NCBI GenBank assembly: GCA_041690695.1
Contig: JBEPVZ010000002.1
Coordinates: 1 to 64,000, forward strand
Reading direction: 5' to 3'
Source of the DNA: JBEPVZ01 sp041690695
Lineage (GTDB): Bacteria > Patescibacteriota > Microgenomatia > Daviesbacterales > UBA10151
Length of the DNA: 64,000 nucleotides
This document shows positions 33,439-43,963 of this stretch, one piece after another. Below the pieces are notes generated by a model. That model was given only the letters and a program-made list of their open reading frames with translations, was not told where the DNA came from and searched no databases. The position numbers and the translations under genes are program-made. How positions within the stretch are numbered: the stretch's first letter is position 1; each line of letters starts with the position of its first letter.

Positions 33439-35660
33439 ATAAGGTTTGGCAGTTTTTTGTATCAATAGATAGATGGTTAGTTGCTATTCTTCTTTTGGCA
33501 ATATTTCTCCGATTCGATGGTTCTCGGCCAGGTTATAACTTATTTCATAGTGATGAGCCTTTTATTTATGGGAATGCTGTCGAAATGTTTTTGGCGAGTT
33601 CGATTAAGCCTGACCGATTTGATTATCCAGCAACAACAGCAATAATTAATACTTTTTTTTATCGGATAATCTTTGTGCCTTTAAACCTAGGTTCATATTA
33701 TATTCAACATATTTCGGAAATTAGAGAGCATAGTTTGCATTTCAGAATGTCCTCAACCGAATTTGATCATTTTTTTAAAACAAAGATCTTAGGGGAGAGA
33801 GAAGCCAACGCCATTTATTGGTCACGTGATATTACCGGCCTATTTGGAATTGGTGTAGTTTTAATTATTTACTTAGTTGCGAAAAGGTTATTTACAAAAA
33901 AAGTGGGTTTAATTGCAAGTTTATTAACTGCAGTTAATTACCGCCAAGTTTTAAATAGCCATTTAGCTTTGCCAGATATTTATAATGCTTTTTTTCTACT
34001 ACTAGCCCTATATACCGCATTAAACTTATTAACGAATAGAACCACTAAAAACTTTGTAGTAGCAGGTATTACTGCTGGTTTATCTTTTTCAATAAAGTAT
34101 CAAATCTTTAGTTTTATACCATTACTTTTAATTTGTCTTTTTAACGCTTTTGAGAAAAGAGCATGGTCTGATAAATTTAAAACGTTTTTTGACTGGCGAG
34201 TCCTATTCATGCCACTGATTGGCATCATAGTTTTTGCTATTTTTAATCCATACTTTTTTAAGGATTGGCAAACTGCGCACCAACAACTTAGTTATCTAGC
34301 AATTAAATATAGAACAGGAAAAGACTTTTTAGATTTTTATCCGCTATCATATCTTTATTATATTGGGATTGGCCAATTAACTTCTTTGTTAGTCCTGTTT
34401 GGGCTTGGCATCGGATTTTATAAGCATTTAAAAAAGACACTAATCGTTTTGTCCTTAATAATACCTTTCTTTTTTGTGACTATTTTTTATACCGGTGGTG
34501 GGTTTTATACTAGAAACTTTGTTACGATAACACCTTTATTACTACTTTTTGCTTCTGTGGGGTTAGTCCAGATTAGCTCTATTTGGAAAACTAAAATAAA
34601 TATAATTTTAGTTGGATTGTTACTTTTAGGACTGACTTATGAAAATATCGCTAAAGATTTAATTTTAGATCAAGAATATAACAAACCCTGGAATAATCAG
34701 TTAATAAATGACTTTATAAAAAATGATATCCCAAATGGATCGGTTATTGCAGCCGGATCTTTAATTTCTATACCTGATTCGGATCAGAAACTTCAATATG
34801 ATTATAATAATTTATTTTCAGTAGATGAATTCCGTGACGCGGGGGCGACTTATGCCGTAACTAATTTAGAAGCAATTAATGATAGATTTTATTGGTGGAT
34901 GACTCAATCGACAAAGATTTCACTTAAGTTTTGGAATAAACCTGTGAATATTTTAGAAAATACCTATCCAGCAATGACAATCAGGGAATTACAGTCCTCA
35001 GCTATTTTTGAAGCAATTAAGCCTTGGATGGCTCCCGATACAACTTATATTGCGGCAAAAGTTCCGCGATATAGTTCAGATTTACTCGGATCACCAATTG
35101 ATTTTAGTTTTAATAAAGATACGGATGGTTGGACTCAGTCGGGTAAGCTTTGGTATGGTGACACCAATTTAGGGCTAGGTAACGATAGTTTGTCTATTCA
35201 AAAAGTTAACACTATTAGTTCACCGAACTTGGGTTGGCAATCTCCGATAGTTGATGTGACTGATTGGCCCGGTTTTACAATTAACTATACAATTGAAACA
35301 TCCTCATCAAATAGTCAGGCTAAAGATGGTATTGTCGTTGCCCAGTTTTACCTTAATAAGGATGATGCGCTGAATTCAGTTAATAGAATTGGAGTCAGAT
35401 TAAGCAGTCGCAATAATAAGTTAAATAGCTGGGTTAATAAGCAGTTAGTTGGGTTAGTACCATCGGTGGCTAAATTTATGACTATAAAATTTATTGCTTA
35501 TCCAACATATAGCGTTGATCCTGATGGATATTCAAATATTTACTTAAAAAATATCACAATATATAAGTCAAAAACAGCAGTTAATTATAATGGCTGGAAA
35601 GTAACACCAGTTAATTTAAGTTCAGATGATCTTTTCTACTTTAGTCAAAGCAATTTATAG
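33435..35660 (+). CDS. GT39-like GT-C protein with C-terminal beta-sandwich domain
   Basis: A 741-residue protein starting at GTG within a GTGA overlap. The first loop NLFHSDEPFIYGNAVEMF holds D40-E41. RFDYPATTAIINTFFY and NSHLALPDIYNAFFLLLALY (the DP motif) and LSFSIKYQIFSFIPLL are PMT_2 signatures. The membrane part ends near residue 410. The rest is extracytoplasmic and finishes with about 180 residues (DFSFNKDTDGWTQSG, WPGFTINYTIETS, ITIYKSK) that look like a carbohydrate-binding jelly roll. A 41-base gap follows. Presumed role: lipid-linked sugar transfer outside the membrane with an attached glycan-binding module. Confidence 0.8.
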   Translation: MNKVWQFFVSIDRWLVAILLLAIFLRFDGSRPGYNLFHSDEPFIYGNAVEMFLASSIKPDRFDYPATTAIINTFFYRIIFVPLNLGSYYIQHISEIREHSLHFRMSSTEFDHFFKTKILGEREANAIYWSRDITGLFGIGVVLIIYLVAKRLFTKKVGLIASLLTAVNYRQVLNSHLALPDIYNAFFLLLALYTALNLLTNRTTKNFVVAGITAGLSFSIKYQIFSFIPLLLICLFNAFEKRAWSDKFKTFFDWRVLFMPLIGIIVFAIFNPYFFKDWQTAHQQLSYLAIKYRTGKDFLDFYPLSYLYYIGIGQLTSLLVLFGLGIGFYKHLKKTLIVLSLIIPFFFVTIFYTGGGFYTRNFVTITPLLLLFASVGLVQISSIWKTKINIILVGLLLLGLTYENIAKDLILDQEYNKPWNNQLINDFIKNDIPNGSVIAAGSLISIPDSDQKLQYDYNNLFSVDEFRDAGATYAVTNLEAINDRFYWWMTQSTKISLKFWNKPVNILENTYPAMTIRELQSSAIFEAIKPWMAPDTTYIAAKVPRYSSDLLGSPIDFSFNKDTDGWTQSGKLWYGDTNLGLGNDSLSIQKVNTISSPNLGWQSPIVDVTDWPGFTINYTIETSSSNSQAKDGIVVAQFYLNKDDALNSVNRIGVRLSSRNNKLNSWVNKQLVGLVPSVAKFMTIKFIAYPTYSVDPDGYSNIYLKNITIYKSKTAVNYNGWKVTPVNLSSDDLFYFSQSNL

Positions 35661-35701
35661 ATGACTATTCTTTTGGAATAAAGAAAGGTAAACTTGAAAA
35701 A

Positions 35702-36667
35702 ATGAAAGGCTATCCGAAAGTCTCAATAATTATTCCTTTATACGTTATTGAAGATCGTTTTTTTGACGATCTTAAAAAATTTGAGAAACTAAAATATCCT
35801 AATTATGAGATTTTAGTGGTTTGTCATAAAAATATTAAACTAACAAACTCAAAAGCTCGTCTAATTAAAACTGGTTCAAAGCCAACTGGACCAGCTGAAA
35901 AACGAGATCTAGCCTTAAAGTATGCCAAGGGTTCATTTTGTGCTTTTATTGATGATGATGCCTATCCCGATCCCGGTTGGCTGACTGATTTAGTTCGTGA
36001 GTTTAAAAATCCCAACATTGCAGCTGTTGGTGGACCAGGATTAACACCTCCTGAAGATTCCTTTTGGTCACAGATGACGGGTTTAGTTTACCAATCTTTT
36101 TTTTGCGGTGGACCTACTCAACATAGATTTACGAAGTCTAAAAAAAGATATGTTAACGATTACCCAGCCTACAATTTAATTGTTAGAACAGCAATTTTAA
36201 AAAAAGTCGGGGGTTATGGGAGCTATTTCTATGGTGGGGAAGATACGTTCTTATGTTTAAAAATTATCAAGGCAGGTTATAAAATTTTATATAGTCCTAA
36301 ATTTGTTGTTTATCACCATCGCCGACCTTTATTCAAATCTTACTTGAAGCAAATTGCAAATGTTGGAAAACATCGGGGTTATTTCGCTAAAAAATTTCCA
36401 GAAACTTCACGTCATTGGGCATACTTTATACCCTCGATCTTAACACTTGGTTTTATTTGTTTGTTACTGCTGTCTCTTTTTAATATAAGATTCCTGTTTT
36501 TATTTGGGTTAATATTTATACTCCTATTTTTAATAGGAATTTTACCTGAAGTTAGAAAGGTTAAAATTTGGGAATTGCCAATAATTGGAGTAAGTATTGT
36601 TTTGACTCATTTGGCGTATGGCTGGTCTTTCATGAAAGGTTTGGGGGTTAAAAAACTAGATGTCTAA
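35702..36667 (+). CDS. GT2 glycosyltransferase with C-terminal membrane segments
   Basis: A 321-residue GT2. VSIIIPLYVIEDRFFDDL, RDLALKYAKG and FIDDDAYPDPGW (D84-D85-D86) give the donor and metal site. AAVGGPGLTPP and YFYGGEDTFLCLKIIKAG follow, as in processive or glucosaminyl-type GT2 enzymes. Residues about 237-305 contain three hydrophobic segments, so it is membrane-bound. TAAACT lies seven bases before the ATG, matching the spacing of other promoters here, but no -35 is evident. It overlaps the next GT2 by 8 bases. Confidence 0.86.
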   Translation: MKGYPKVSIIIPLYVIEDRFFDDLKKFEKLKYPNYEILVVCHKNIKLTNSKARLIKTGSKPTGPAEKRDLALKYAKGSFCAFIDDDAYPDPGWLTDLVREFKNPNIAAVGGPGLTPPEDSFWSQMTGLVYQSFFCGGPTQHRFTKSKKRYVNDYPAYNLIVRTAILKKVGGYGSYFYGGEDTFLCLKIIKAGYKILYSPKFVVYHHRRPLFKSYLKQIANVGKHRGYFAKKFPETSRHWAYFIPSILTLGFICLLLLSLFNIRFLFLFGLIFILLFLIGILPEVRKVKIWELPIIGVSIVLTHLAYGWSFMKGLGVKKLDV

Positions 36668-37649
36668 TATATTAAAGATTGATATTTCAGTAATAATTCC
36701 CGTTTTTAATGAAGCAGAAAGGATTGCTCGATGTTTAGAAAGCATTAGAAATCAGAATTACTCTCAAAATAGAATTGAAATAATTTTAATCGACGATTTC
36801 TCAACAGATCAAACATTAAAAATTGCTAAGAAGTATCACGTCAAAGTTTACAAGAATGGTTCACACAATATTGAAAAAGGGAAAAGCATTGGACTTGAAC
36901 ATGCTGGTGGAGAATTCGTCTTTTTTATTGATGCAGATAATTATTTAACTTCTCGAGATTGGTTTCAGAATGCTAGCTTAATTTTGAAAAAAAACTCAAA
37001 AGTTGTGGGTGTCCAATCGTATAAATACTTATATAAGTCGTCAGATCCTATTGTAAACCGATATTGTGCTTTGTTTGGTATAAATGATCCATTAGTGTTT
37101 TATCTTGGTAAGAGAGGTCAACTCCAAGCATATGAAAATAGTTGGATTTACCCGGAAACGCTATTAAAAGAAAACAAGCTTTTTTACTTAGCTAAATTTA
37201 ATTCTGATAATTTACCAACAGTTGGTTCCCAGGGATATTTGACTAGAAAGAATTTACTTTCAAAAACTGATTGGAAACCTTATTTATTTCATTTAGATTC
37301 GGCCCATGATTTAGTGTCCCAAGATAAAAATACTTTTGCATTTATTAAATATGAGATTGGACATGATTATGTTACTTCAATCGGTGATTTGATTAAAAAG
37401 TGGCAACGTAATATAAATCTTTATTATAAGTATGCTGAATTGCGAAGATATAAATATCAGATTGATAAATTAAAATTAATCTTAATTCTTTTAATGATGA
37501 TAACGATTGTTGGTCCGTTAATAGATAGTTTAAAAGGTTTTATCAAAAAAAGAGATCTAGCTTGGTTTTTACACCCATTGCTCTGTTTAATTGTGGTATT
37601 CATATATGGAAAAGAGACTATAAAAGCGTTAAACTATAAGTCAAATTGA
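36660..37649 (+). CDS. GT2 glycosyltransferase
   Basis: A 329-residue GT2. ISVIIPVFNEAERIARCLESI, IILIDDFSTDQT, GKSIGLEHAGGE and FIDADNY (D91-A92-D93) are the donor-binding motifs. The centre (residues 125-245) is unusual and lacks the common ED-acceptor motif. A KKWQRNINLYYKYAELRRYKYQ stretch precedes two C-terminal hydrophobic segments (about 268-285 and 300-318). It overlaps the preceding GT2 by 8 bases and lies 10 bases before a methyltransferase gene. It is likely membrane-associated; the sugar is unknown. Confidence 0.85.
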   Translation: MSNILKIDISVIIPVFNEAERIARCLESIRNQNYSQNRIEIILIDDFSTDQTLKIAKKYHVKVYKNGSHNIEKGKSIGLEHAGGEFVFFIDADNYLTSRDWFQNASLILKKNSKVVGVQSYKYLYKSSDPIVNRYCALFGINDPLVFYLGKRGQLQAYENSWIYPETLLKENKLFYLAKFNSDNLPTVGSQGYLTRKNLLSKTDWKPYLFHLDSAHDLVSQDKNTFAFIKYEIGHDYVTSIGDLIKKWQRNINLYYKYAELRRYKYQIDKLKLILILLMMITIVGPLIDSLKGFIKKRDLAWFLHPLLCLIVVFIYGKETIKALNYKSN

Positions 37650-37659
37650 GTTTAGAACA

Positions 37660-38403
37660 ATGATTAATAAATTAAACGATAAATTTTATACAGATATCTA
37701 TAGTCAGCAGACCGAAGACAAAAGTGATTTTCGCCAGATGGAATATTTATATCAGAGAATTCGATCGGTCTTGAAAAATCCAAAAACTATTTTAGATGTA
37801 GGTTGTGGTATTGGAACTTTTGGAGTAATTATAAAAAATCATCTACACAGTAATGTATCCGGATTAGATATTAATAAAAAGGCTGTTGATACGGCTAGAA
37901 AAAGAGGTATTAAAGCTAGTATCTCTGATATTGAGGGCAAGTGGCCGATCAAAAATAACCAATTTGAACTTGTGTCACTTGTTCAAGTGATTGAACATGT
38001 TATGAATCCCGATCATTTGCTTCAAGAAGCGAATAGAGTTCTTAAAAATAATGGCTACTTAGTTATCGCAACTCCTAATTTAGCAGCTTGGTATAATCGG
38101 ATCTTACTCCCTCTTGGTTTTCAGCCTTTTTTAACAGAAGTAAGTACTTTAGATAAAACTTTAGGAATGAAGTTCATTCGTAAATTAACAAGTAACCGTC
38201 AACCATTAGGACATTTAAGAGTCTTTACACTCAGAGGCCTAAAAGATCTATTAGAGCATCATGGTTATAAAATTATATTGATTAAGGGTGGTAAACAAAG
38301 TTATTTTCCCCGTCTAATGCAAGGTATCGATTGGTTAATGTCTTTTTATCCTGCGCTGTCAACCGATCTAATTATTGTTGCCCAGAAAATCCGAGTAAAA
38401 TAG
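37660..38403 (+). CDS. Class I SAM methyltransferase
   Basis: A 247-residue protein. [12 protein letters not shown] (residues 44-55), [54 protein letters not shown] and a late [22 protein letters not shown] are textbook Methyltransf_11/23 motifs. Members in surface glycan loci often methylate sugars. Here it sits between a GT2 and an acyltransferase gene, so it is probably a chain-decorating enzyme. There is no membrane segment. Confidence 0.85.
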   Translation: MINKLNDKFYTDIYSQQTEDKSDFRQMEYLYQRIRSVLKNPKTILDVGCGIGTFGVIIKNHLHSNVSGLDINKKAVDTARKRGIKASISDIEGKWPIKNNQFELVSLVQVIEHVMNPDHLLQEANRVLKNNGYLVIATPNLAAWYNRILLPLGFQPFLTEVSTLDKTLGMKFIRKLTSNRQPLGHLRVFTLRGLKDLLEHHGYKIILIKGGKQSYFPRLMQGIDWLMSFYPALSTDLIIVAQKIRVK

Positions 38404-38417
38404 GTGACTTCAAGGCT

Positions 38418-38999
38418 ATGAAACTTAAATATTTCGTCGGGCGGATTATCTTTAAAGTTCAGGCTGAGTATAAAAAAAGTCAATTAATTGAAGTTGGAAA
38501 GTATACCTATGGTCGACCAAAAGTAATTTATTACGGTGGGCCGGGCAAGGTTATCGTTGGAAGCTTTTGCTCCATTGCTAAAAATACAACCTTTATTCTG
38601 ACCGGAGGACATCGTCCGGAATGGATATCTGCGTATCCTTTCCCAAGCTTAAGTAATATCTGGCCATCTGCAAGAACAATTAAAAACTCAGTTTGTTATA
38701 AAGGAAATATTGTTATTGGTCATGATGTCTGGATAGGTTATGGTGCCACTGTCTTAGAGGGGGTTACGATAGGGGATGGAGCGATTATTGGAGCGATGTC
38801 TGTTGTTACAAAAGATGTCGCATCGTATTCTATAGTGGGGGGGAATCCCGCCAAGTTAATTAGAAAAAGATTTAGCGACCAGCAAATTAAAAAATTGATT
38901 AGATTAAAATGGTGGAATTGGCCAACGCGTAAGATTCTAAAAAGTATTCCATTACTATGTAATTCAATCGATAATCTTGAGAAGCTGAGCCATGTTTAA
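38418..38999 (+). CDS. Left-handed beta-helix O-acetyltransferase (CatB/XAT family)
   Basis: A 193-residue protein. Hexapeptide-repeat turns ([49 protein letters not shown]) form a beta-helix. [13 protein letters not shown] carries the catalytic histidine (H65), and the long loop and C-terminal [18 protein letters not shown] are typical of xenobiotic/CatB-type acetyltransferases. It probably O- or N-acetylates a sugar in this glycan. An open frame extends back to 38331 inside the preceding gene, but it does not resemble the family; the ATG at 38418 follows the preceding stop by 14 bases. Confidence 0.87.
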   Translation: MKLKYFVGRIIFKVQAEYKKSQLIEVGKYTYGRPKVIYYGGPGKVIVGSFCSIAKNTTFILTGGHRPEWISAYPFPSLSNIWPSARTIKNSVCYKGNIVIGHDVWIGYGATVLEGVTIGDGAIIGAMSVVTKDVASYSIVGGNPAKLIRKRFSDQQIKKLIRLKWWNWPTRKILKSIPLLCNSIDNLEKLSHV

Positions 39000-40611
39000 T
39001 AAATATTTAAAATTTTTTGTAGGTGGAGCGATCCTTTTAGGTATTCTTGTTTATCTTCCTTTATGGAATGGATACTTCATTCAAGATGAGTGGCAACTTT
39101 TTTCAATTTTTGATTCATATAATAATCAAGGAGTTTTTCAGACTTTTTTATCATTTATTATTCCACAACCTGGTCAATATGTACCAATTGCCCAAATTTT
39201 GGCATATGGAACATTCTTATTTTTTAAACTCAATTATTTAGGCTATTTTTTAATCGGTATTGCTTTGCACTTTATTGTGGCTACATTACTTGCATATCTA
39301 GTCTATAGGTTAACTTTAAAGAAAGGATTTGGTGTATTGGCTGGATTATTATTTTTAATCTCACCTAGTCATTTTCAAGCTACTTCTTGGATTATCGCTA
39401 ATTTTGGCTATAGCGGGGCAATGATCTTATTTTTATTAGGGCTAATTTTTTATTTTAAATGGCTAGATTCAAATAATTTTAAAGATGCAATCCGAGCAGC
39501 CTTATTTTTATTTGGATCTTTATTGGCTAAGGAAATTACTATTTTTATTTTTATTGCTTTACCGATCTTAACTTATGTATGGACCCAAAATAGGAAGAAA
39601 ACTCTTCAAACTTTTTGGATTATTATCCCCGTTTTCTTATTTGCAATTTGGCATTTTCTTTTTTTGAAGTTTAATCCAACTCCAGACTTGTCGGTCCATC
39701 CTTTAAATTTAGGCAATTTATTATCTCTTCCTTTTCGGGCAGTAGCCCAATCTTTGATTCCTGATCAATGGATTTACCACATTGCGGTTTATCTTGGTCG
39801 TCAGCACTTTCTCTTAAATCATATTGCTGCACTCAGAACTAACTTTGATACAGTTACTCAATCGACGGGCGCGTTAATAATTGTTTTAATTATTAATTTA
39901 ATTATGTTTATTGGAGGAGTATTTATATATCGGAAAAATCGTTTATTGTTTAAAATGTATCTCTCTGGGATTATTTTGACAGCTTTATCAAGCTTTCCTT
40001 ATATTTATGTAGATACAGCCAGATTCTCACTATTGCAGCCACGCTATGTGTATATGGGGGTAGCCTGTATGAGTTTGTCCGTGATTGCATTACTTGAGAC
40101 GCTTTTAAAAGTAAATCGAAAAGCTACCTTTTTATTGGGTTTTATAATTATCATGAGTTTTAGTTTGGCGACTTATAATAATTCACGGGGCTTGGCGAAT
40201 GAGGGTATTATTAGAAAATCTTTACTAAAAGCCATTTCAAATTCTATTCCACAAAATTCAAATCAAACAATTATTTATATTGAATCAGATTCACCATATT
40301 ATGGACTGGTCGAGAGTGTTCATATTTTGCCATTCCAAAATGGTTTAGGAAAAACTTTAGCTATATATTTAGCAGATAAAGTTTATATTCCTCCAGTTGT
40401 TTATGTTTCAAATACATTATGGCCTATTCAAAGTCAAGGTGTTTTTTATAATCAATACGGTGCTTTTGGATACTTTAGAGACTACAACACCCTTAAAGAA
40501 GCTGTTTTGATACAAAAGCTCTCCCCCGAAAACATTTACGCTTTTTCATGGCATGATACAACTCAAGCCTTACAGAATATTAGTCAACAAGTCAGAGAAT
40601 CTTTAAAATGA
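38992..40611 (+). CDS. TMTC/PMT-like GT-C membrane protein
   Basis: A 539-residue polytopic protein. The first loop [15 protein letters not shown] has D32-E33 and [36 protein letters not shown] follows. This arrangement is seen in protein O-mannosyltransferase relatives (TMTC-type) of bacteria. [13 protein letters not shown] and [21 protein letters not shown] are further family marks. The final hundred residues (after about 425) form a soluble tail. It overlaps the acetyltransferase gene by 8 bases and the giant 40608 gene by 4. A lipid-linked sugar donor is expected; the acceptor could be a protein or a glycan. Confidence 0.8.
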   Translation: MFNKYLKFFVGGAILLGILVYLPLWNGYFIQDEWQLFSIFDSYNNQGVFQTFLSFIIPQPGQYVPIAQILAYGTFLFFKLNYLGYFLIGIALHFIVATLLAYLVYRLTLKKGFGVLAGLLFLISPSHFQATSWIIANFGYSGAMILFLLGLIFYFKWLDSNNFKDAIRAALFLFGSLLAKEITIFIFIALPILTYVWTQNRKKTLQTFWIIIPVFLFAIWHFLFLKFNPTPDLSVHPLNLGNLLSLPFRAVAQSLIPDQWIYHIAVYLGRQHFLLNHIAALRTNFDTVTQSTGALIIVLIINLIMFIGGVFIYRKNRLLFKMYLSGIILTALSSFPYIYVDTARFSLLQPRYVYMGVACMSLSVIALLETLLKVNRKATFLLGFIIIMSFSLATYNNSRGLANEGIIRKSLLKAISNSIPQNSNQTIIYIESDSPYYGLVESVHILPFQNGLGKTLAIYLADKVYIPPVVYVSNTLWPIQSQGVFYNQYGAFGYFRDYNTLKEAVLIQKLSPENIYAFSWHDTTQALQNISQQVRESLK

Positions 40612-43535
40612 TTATTTTTTTGAAATGGTTTAAATATATTTTGCTACTATGTTTTTGTCTTACTCCACTAGTCTGGTTTAAGGGCCACCCCTTAGCTATT
40701 ATTGATGGAGTTGATACCAACTTTCCTTTGAATCCTTTGGTCTGGTTTCTTCGGCGATTTTATGATTGGAATGATATTGGTAATGCCGGGAGCGACTTCT
40801 CTTCTTCTGTTGCCGGATTATTCTTTCATTTTATTCAACTTGTACCTTATCTTTTAGGATTTAGTCTTCATTGGGTTGAATTAATTAGCTTAATATTTTG
40901 GTTTAGTGCAATTGTCTTAGGATCATATTTCTTCGCCCGCGTAATTTTACCCAAAAATAGTCTAGCACAGCTAATTTTAGTTAGCCTTTATTCTTTTAAT
41001 ATCTATTTATTTAATACTTGGGAGAATGTTAAAGTTTCAAATTTATGTTTAGCTGCAGTTTTACCTGCCTTTTTAGCTCTTTTGCTTGCATTTGATAAAA
41101 GGCTACTTAATTTGTCTCGTTTAATCTTTTTAGCAACATTATTCGCAATTATAGCTTCTGGTACGGGTATTAATCCGGCTTATTTTTTGACCTTAATTAT
41201 GGCAATTTTTATTTTAAGCGTTATGAGGCTATTATATGTTCCTCAAAAGCTAGAGAGAATCTTAATCTTAAAAAGTACATTTTTAGTTTTAGCAATTCTT
41301 TTTTTTGTTAACCTATTTTGGATTTTACCAACAATTAACCATTTATTATTTTCAGGCAATAAACTCACTCAAATTAGTGATATTGGATTTAATGATTGGG
41401 TTGATAGTCTGTCAGCGAATACTAGTTTATTAAATACTTTTAGATTCCAAGGAGCATGGGACTGGTATACGATTGATACTGGGTCGAGCTTACCCCTTTA
41501 TATTCCATATGCAGTTAGCTATTTTAATCGATTATCCTTTTTAAGTTATAGCTTTTTATTAACAGGCTTAGCTCTCGTAGCCTATCTTTTTAGAAGGAAA
41601 GACCAGGCGGTTTTATATAGTTTTTTGGGGGTAATGGGAGTATTAGCAATCTTCCTCGGATCTGGTAGCCATCCACCAACTGGTACTTTATTCAATCTGT
41701 TAGATCGACATGTGCCTTTTTTCTCGTTTTTTCGCAGCCCTTGGTATATATTTACTCCGCTATGGATTTTGGCAGAAGCGGGGTTAATTGCTTTACTCAT
41801 TTCAAATTTAAAAATAAAATCTTCGAGATGGGCAATCGGATTATTTACTGTTCTTGTATTGGGGAATATTATTTATTGTTATCCGCTTTGGACCGGTAAA
41901 ATTTTTCGTCCAAATCGACCAGATGGCTTTTATATAAACTTCCCAAATTATGTAAATCAATCAGCTAATTGGTTAAATGATAATTATAGTTCGACGAGTC
42001 CCCAACGAATCATCGCTTATCCTAATGATGAAATTGAACAGTTCAAGTGGGGATATCGAGGAATTGAATCCATTCTTGAGCTTTTTGCTAAAAACGAGGT
42101 TTTGTTTGCTTCTATTAATGGTATTCAATCTCCGCTGGATGGTGTCGTGAACTTATTTTATCAGACTGCTGCAAAAGGCCAAAGGGAGGCTGCTTCTAAT
42201 TTAGGAGAAAAGCTTAATTTAGGGCTAATCTTTCAAAAGAACGACCAGAGTTCTCTCTCACAAAAATTACCCGACAATTTTTTAGTGACAAAAGTTACTC
42301 AGTTTAATGCTTGGAGCTTCTATAAGTTTCCAAACGCGCTTCAACCTAAAATATTTACAGCTACTAATTTAATGGCTAACTATTCGGTTAGCCCGGCCGT
42401 GATCGAGCCCTTATCGGTTTTACCGATCGATAGTTTGCTTATAAATCCTCATGATCAAGTTGTTGCAGGAATTCCCCAGTCAAGCGATTTTACAGGCCAG
42501 GTTATTTTAACGACTAACTCTCAATTAACGGATATGACAGGGGTTAAATCAGTTGGTCCAGAATTAAACTTTCAACAAAAGGATCTATCTGTTGTTAAAT
42601 TTAGTTTTAATATTCCGCAAAAAGGTTCATATCAAGTGGTTTTAGATAGATATCAGGTCGAGCAGTTTGGAATTGACTTAAATAATAATCTTAAGATAAC
42701 GCTTGATGATAATGATACCTTCTTACATCCGGATAAAGTAACAGATAGTTTTATTTATTTTTCAGATTTAGATTTGAGCGAGGGGAATCATCAATTATCC
42801 TTTAATTTGACAGAGTCAAGTCCGATTCTTAACCAAGGCATTTTTAAGTACCAACTAGCGACTCTAGACCCGCTATCAAGTTATTTGATTCAATTTGAAT
42901 ATAAATCTGACTATGCTCAAAGTAATCAATTGAAGTTAGAACAATTTAGCCCCTCATCGCCAGTTCAGTTTGTTAGTAAGCAACTTCCTTTTTCTTCAGA
43001 TTGGCAGGTTTATAATCAATACTTTACACCAATCCAAACAAATTCAAAATTAAATATTGAATTTACCAGTTTGAACACTTTGGGAAGGACGGGCAATAAA
43101 GCAATCTATCAAGGGTTAACAGTTAAAAAGGTGTTTTTAAATAACCTGTTTTTAATTAATAAATCAGATATTAAACCGCTCCAAACTTCAATAATTAATT
43201 TTAATCAGGTTTCACCTGTACTTTATACGGGAGAAGCTAAGAACGCAGATCATCCCCAACTGCTTGTTTTCTCAGAGAATTATTCACCAAATTGGAAATT
43301 AAGTCTTTATGATGATAATGGAGAGTCACTTATTGTTAAGCCGCTTCATTTCACAGCCAATAATTATGCAAATGCTTGGTATATCGAAGGAGTTCCTTCG
43401 AGCTATCATTTTAAAATTTATTATACTCCTCAAAGTATTTTAAACCTTGGATTTTTAATTTCAGGTTTAACAGTTCTTATTAGTTTGGTTTTTGCTCTTC
43501 TGCAGATTAAAAAACACAAGTTAAGCAAAAAATGA
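40608..43535 (+). CDS. Giant AftD/YfhO-like membrane protein with extracytoplasmic beta domains
   Basis: A 975-residue protein. The N-terminal half (about 10-430) is a GT-C-like bundle whose first loop reads AIIDGVDTNFPLNPLVWF (D33, D36). NTWENVKVSNLCLAAVLPAFLALL and ASGTGINPAYFLTL recall the arabinofuranosyltransferase AftD N-terminal region (DUF3367). Residues about 430-920 are extracytoplasmic and beta-rich, with segments resembling carbohydrate-binding sandwiches (FDLNNN-like stretches, DWQVYNQYF). It ends YSPNWKLSLYD...YIEGVPSSYHFKIYYTPQSIL, then one membrane segment, as in YfhO proteins. It may be a large glycosyltransferase or glycan-modifying protein. A similar gene lies at 43964. Confidence 0.7.
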   Translation: MIIFLKWFKYILLLCFCLTPLVWFKGHPLAIIDGVDTNFPLNPLVWFLRRFYDWNDIGNAGSDFSSSVAGLFFHFIQLVPYLLGFSLHWVELISLIFWFSAIVLGSYFFARVILPKNSLAQLILVSLYSFNIYLFNTWENVKVSNLCLAAVLPAFLALLLAFDKRLLNLSRLIFLATLFAIIASGTGINPAYFLTLIMAIFILSVMRLLYVPQKLERILILKSTFLVLAILFFVNLFWILPTINHLLFSGNKLTQISDIGFNDWVDSLSANTSLLNTFRFQGAWDWYTIDTGSSLPLYIPYAVSYFNRLSFLSYSFLLTGLALVAYLFRRKDQAVLYSFLGVMGVLAIFLGSGSHPPTGTLFNLLDRHVPFFSFFRSPWYIFTPLWILAEAGLIALLISNLKIKSSRWAIGLFTVLVLGNIIYCYPLWTGKIFRPNRPDGFYINFPNYVNQSANWLNDNYSSTSPQRIIAYPNDEIEQFKWGYRGIESILELFAKNEVLFASINGIQSPLDGVVNLFYQTAAKGQREAASNLGEKLNLGLIFQKNDQSSLSQKLPDNFLVTKVTQFNAWSFYKFPNALQPKIFTATNLMANYSVSPAVIEPLSVLPIDSLLINPHDQVVAGIPQSSDFTGQVILTTNSQLTDMTGVKSVGPELNFQQKDLSVVKFSFNIPQKGSYQVVLDRYQVEQFGIDLNNNLKITLDDNDTFLHPDKVTDSFIYFSDLDLSEGNHQLSFNLTESSPILNQGIFKYQLATLDPLSSYLIQFEYKSDYAQSNQLKLEQFSPSSPVQFVSKQLPFSSDWQVYNQYFTPIQTNSKLNIEFTSLNTLGRTGNKAIYQGLTVKKVFLNNLFLINKSDIKPLQTSIINFNQVSPVLYTGEAKNADHPQLLVFSENYSPNWKLSLYDDNGESLIVKPLHFTANNYANAWYIEGVPSSYHFKIYYTPQSILNLGFLISGLTVLISLVFALLQIKKHKLSKK

Positions 43536-43900
43536 TCAAAACTTTTCTAAAATCCCTTAATATTTGGAAACCTACAATTGAAGATTGGGCACGAAATCAT
43601 GTTTTAGGGTTATTTATTTTTAACTTAATTTTAATGTTATTAATATTGCTACATTCAGCGGGTTATTTTGCGCCATATCTTGAAATTACAATTAACCTCA
43701 TTTTCTTTATATGCTTACTTGCCTTAATTTTATTATTAAAAGCTACGAGCAAAGTTATCTTTATTATTGCGATTGCCTTTTGGATATTTGCGGGAGTACT
43801 TAGAATTATTGGAATCGATATTTGGGCAGAGCGAACAGCTATTTATACTTTTGAGGGTTTTTTAGTAGGGGTCTTTCTCCAAATAATCGAGGATAAATAA
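43532..43900 (+). CDS. Small multispanning membrane protein of unknown function
   Basis: I do not recognise this 122-residue protein. After a charged N-terminus (NIWKPTIEDWARNHV) it has about four hydrophobic segments (roughly residues 25-44, 50-68, 70-88 and 103-118) with very short loops and an acidic C-terminal tail. It overlaps the 975-residue GT-C-like gene by 4 bases and is the last gene before a likely terminator. It may be a subunit or stabiliser of the giant protein. Being so short it could be mistaken for noise, but the overlap and clean hydrophobic pattern support a real gene. Confidence 0.65.
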   Translation: MIKTFLKSLNIWKPTIEDWARNHVLGLFIFNLILMLLILLHSAGYFAPYLEITINLIFFICLLALILLLKATSKVIFIIAIAFWIFAGVLRIIGIDIWAERTAIYTFEGFLVGVFLQIIEDK

Positions 43901-43920
43901 GTCTAATGATTTATTTTTTT
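43893..43920 (+). terminator. Weak intrinsic terminator candidate
   Basis: ATAAAT (43893-43898) and ATTTAT (43909-43914) can form an all-AU stem with a ten-base loop, followed by a run of T to 43920. The stem is weak, but it sits exactly between the end of the 29567-43900 run and the promoter at 43922. Confidence 0.35.
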
Positions 43921-43921
43921 A

Positions 43922-43950
43922 TTGCGGGTAGTGAATCTTTTAGCTACAAT
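43922..43950 (+). promoter_or_regulatory. Promoter of the second giant membrane-protein gene
   Basis: TTGCGG (43922-43927), a 17-base spacer and TACAAT (43945-43950), then 13 bases to the ATG at 43964. The TTG that would be the longest-frame start codon is the -35 box itself, which argues for the later ATG. Confidence 0.55.
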
Positions 43951-43963
43951 TGAGATCACCAAA

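Noticed and set aside
43922..43963. N-terminal extension of the 43964 gene from a TTG
   Set aside because: The 14 extra residues are not membrane-like, unlike the true start MKKWILVIIPF, and the stretch contains a TTGCGG-17-TACAAT promoter.
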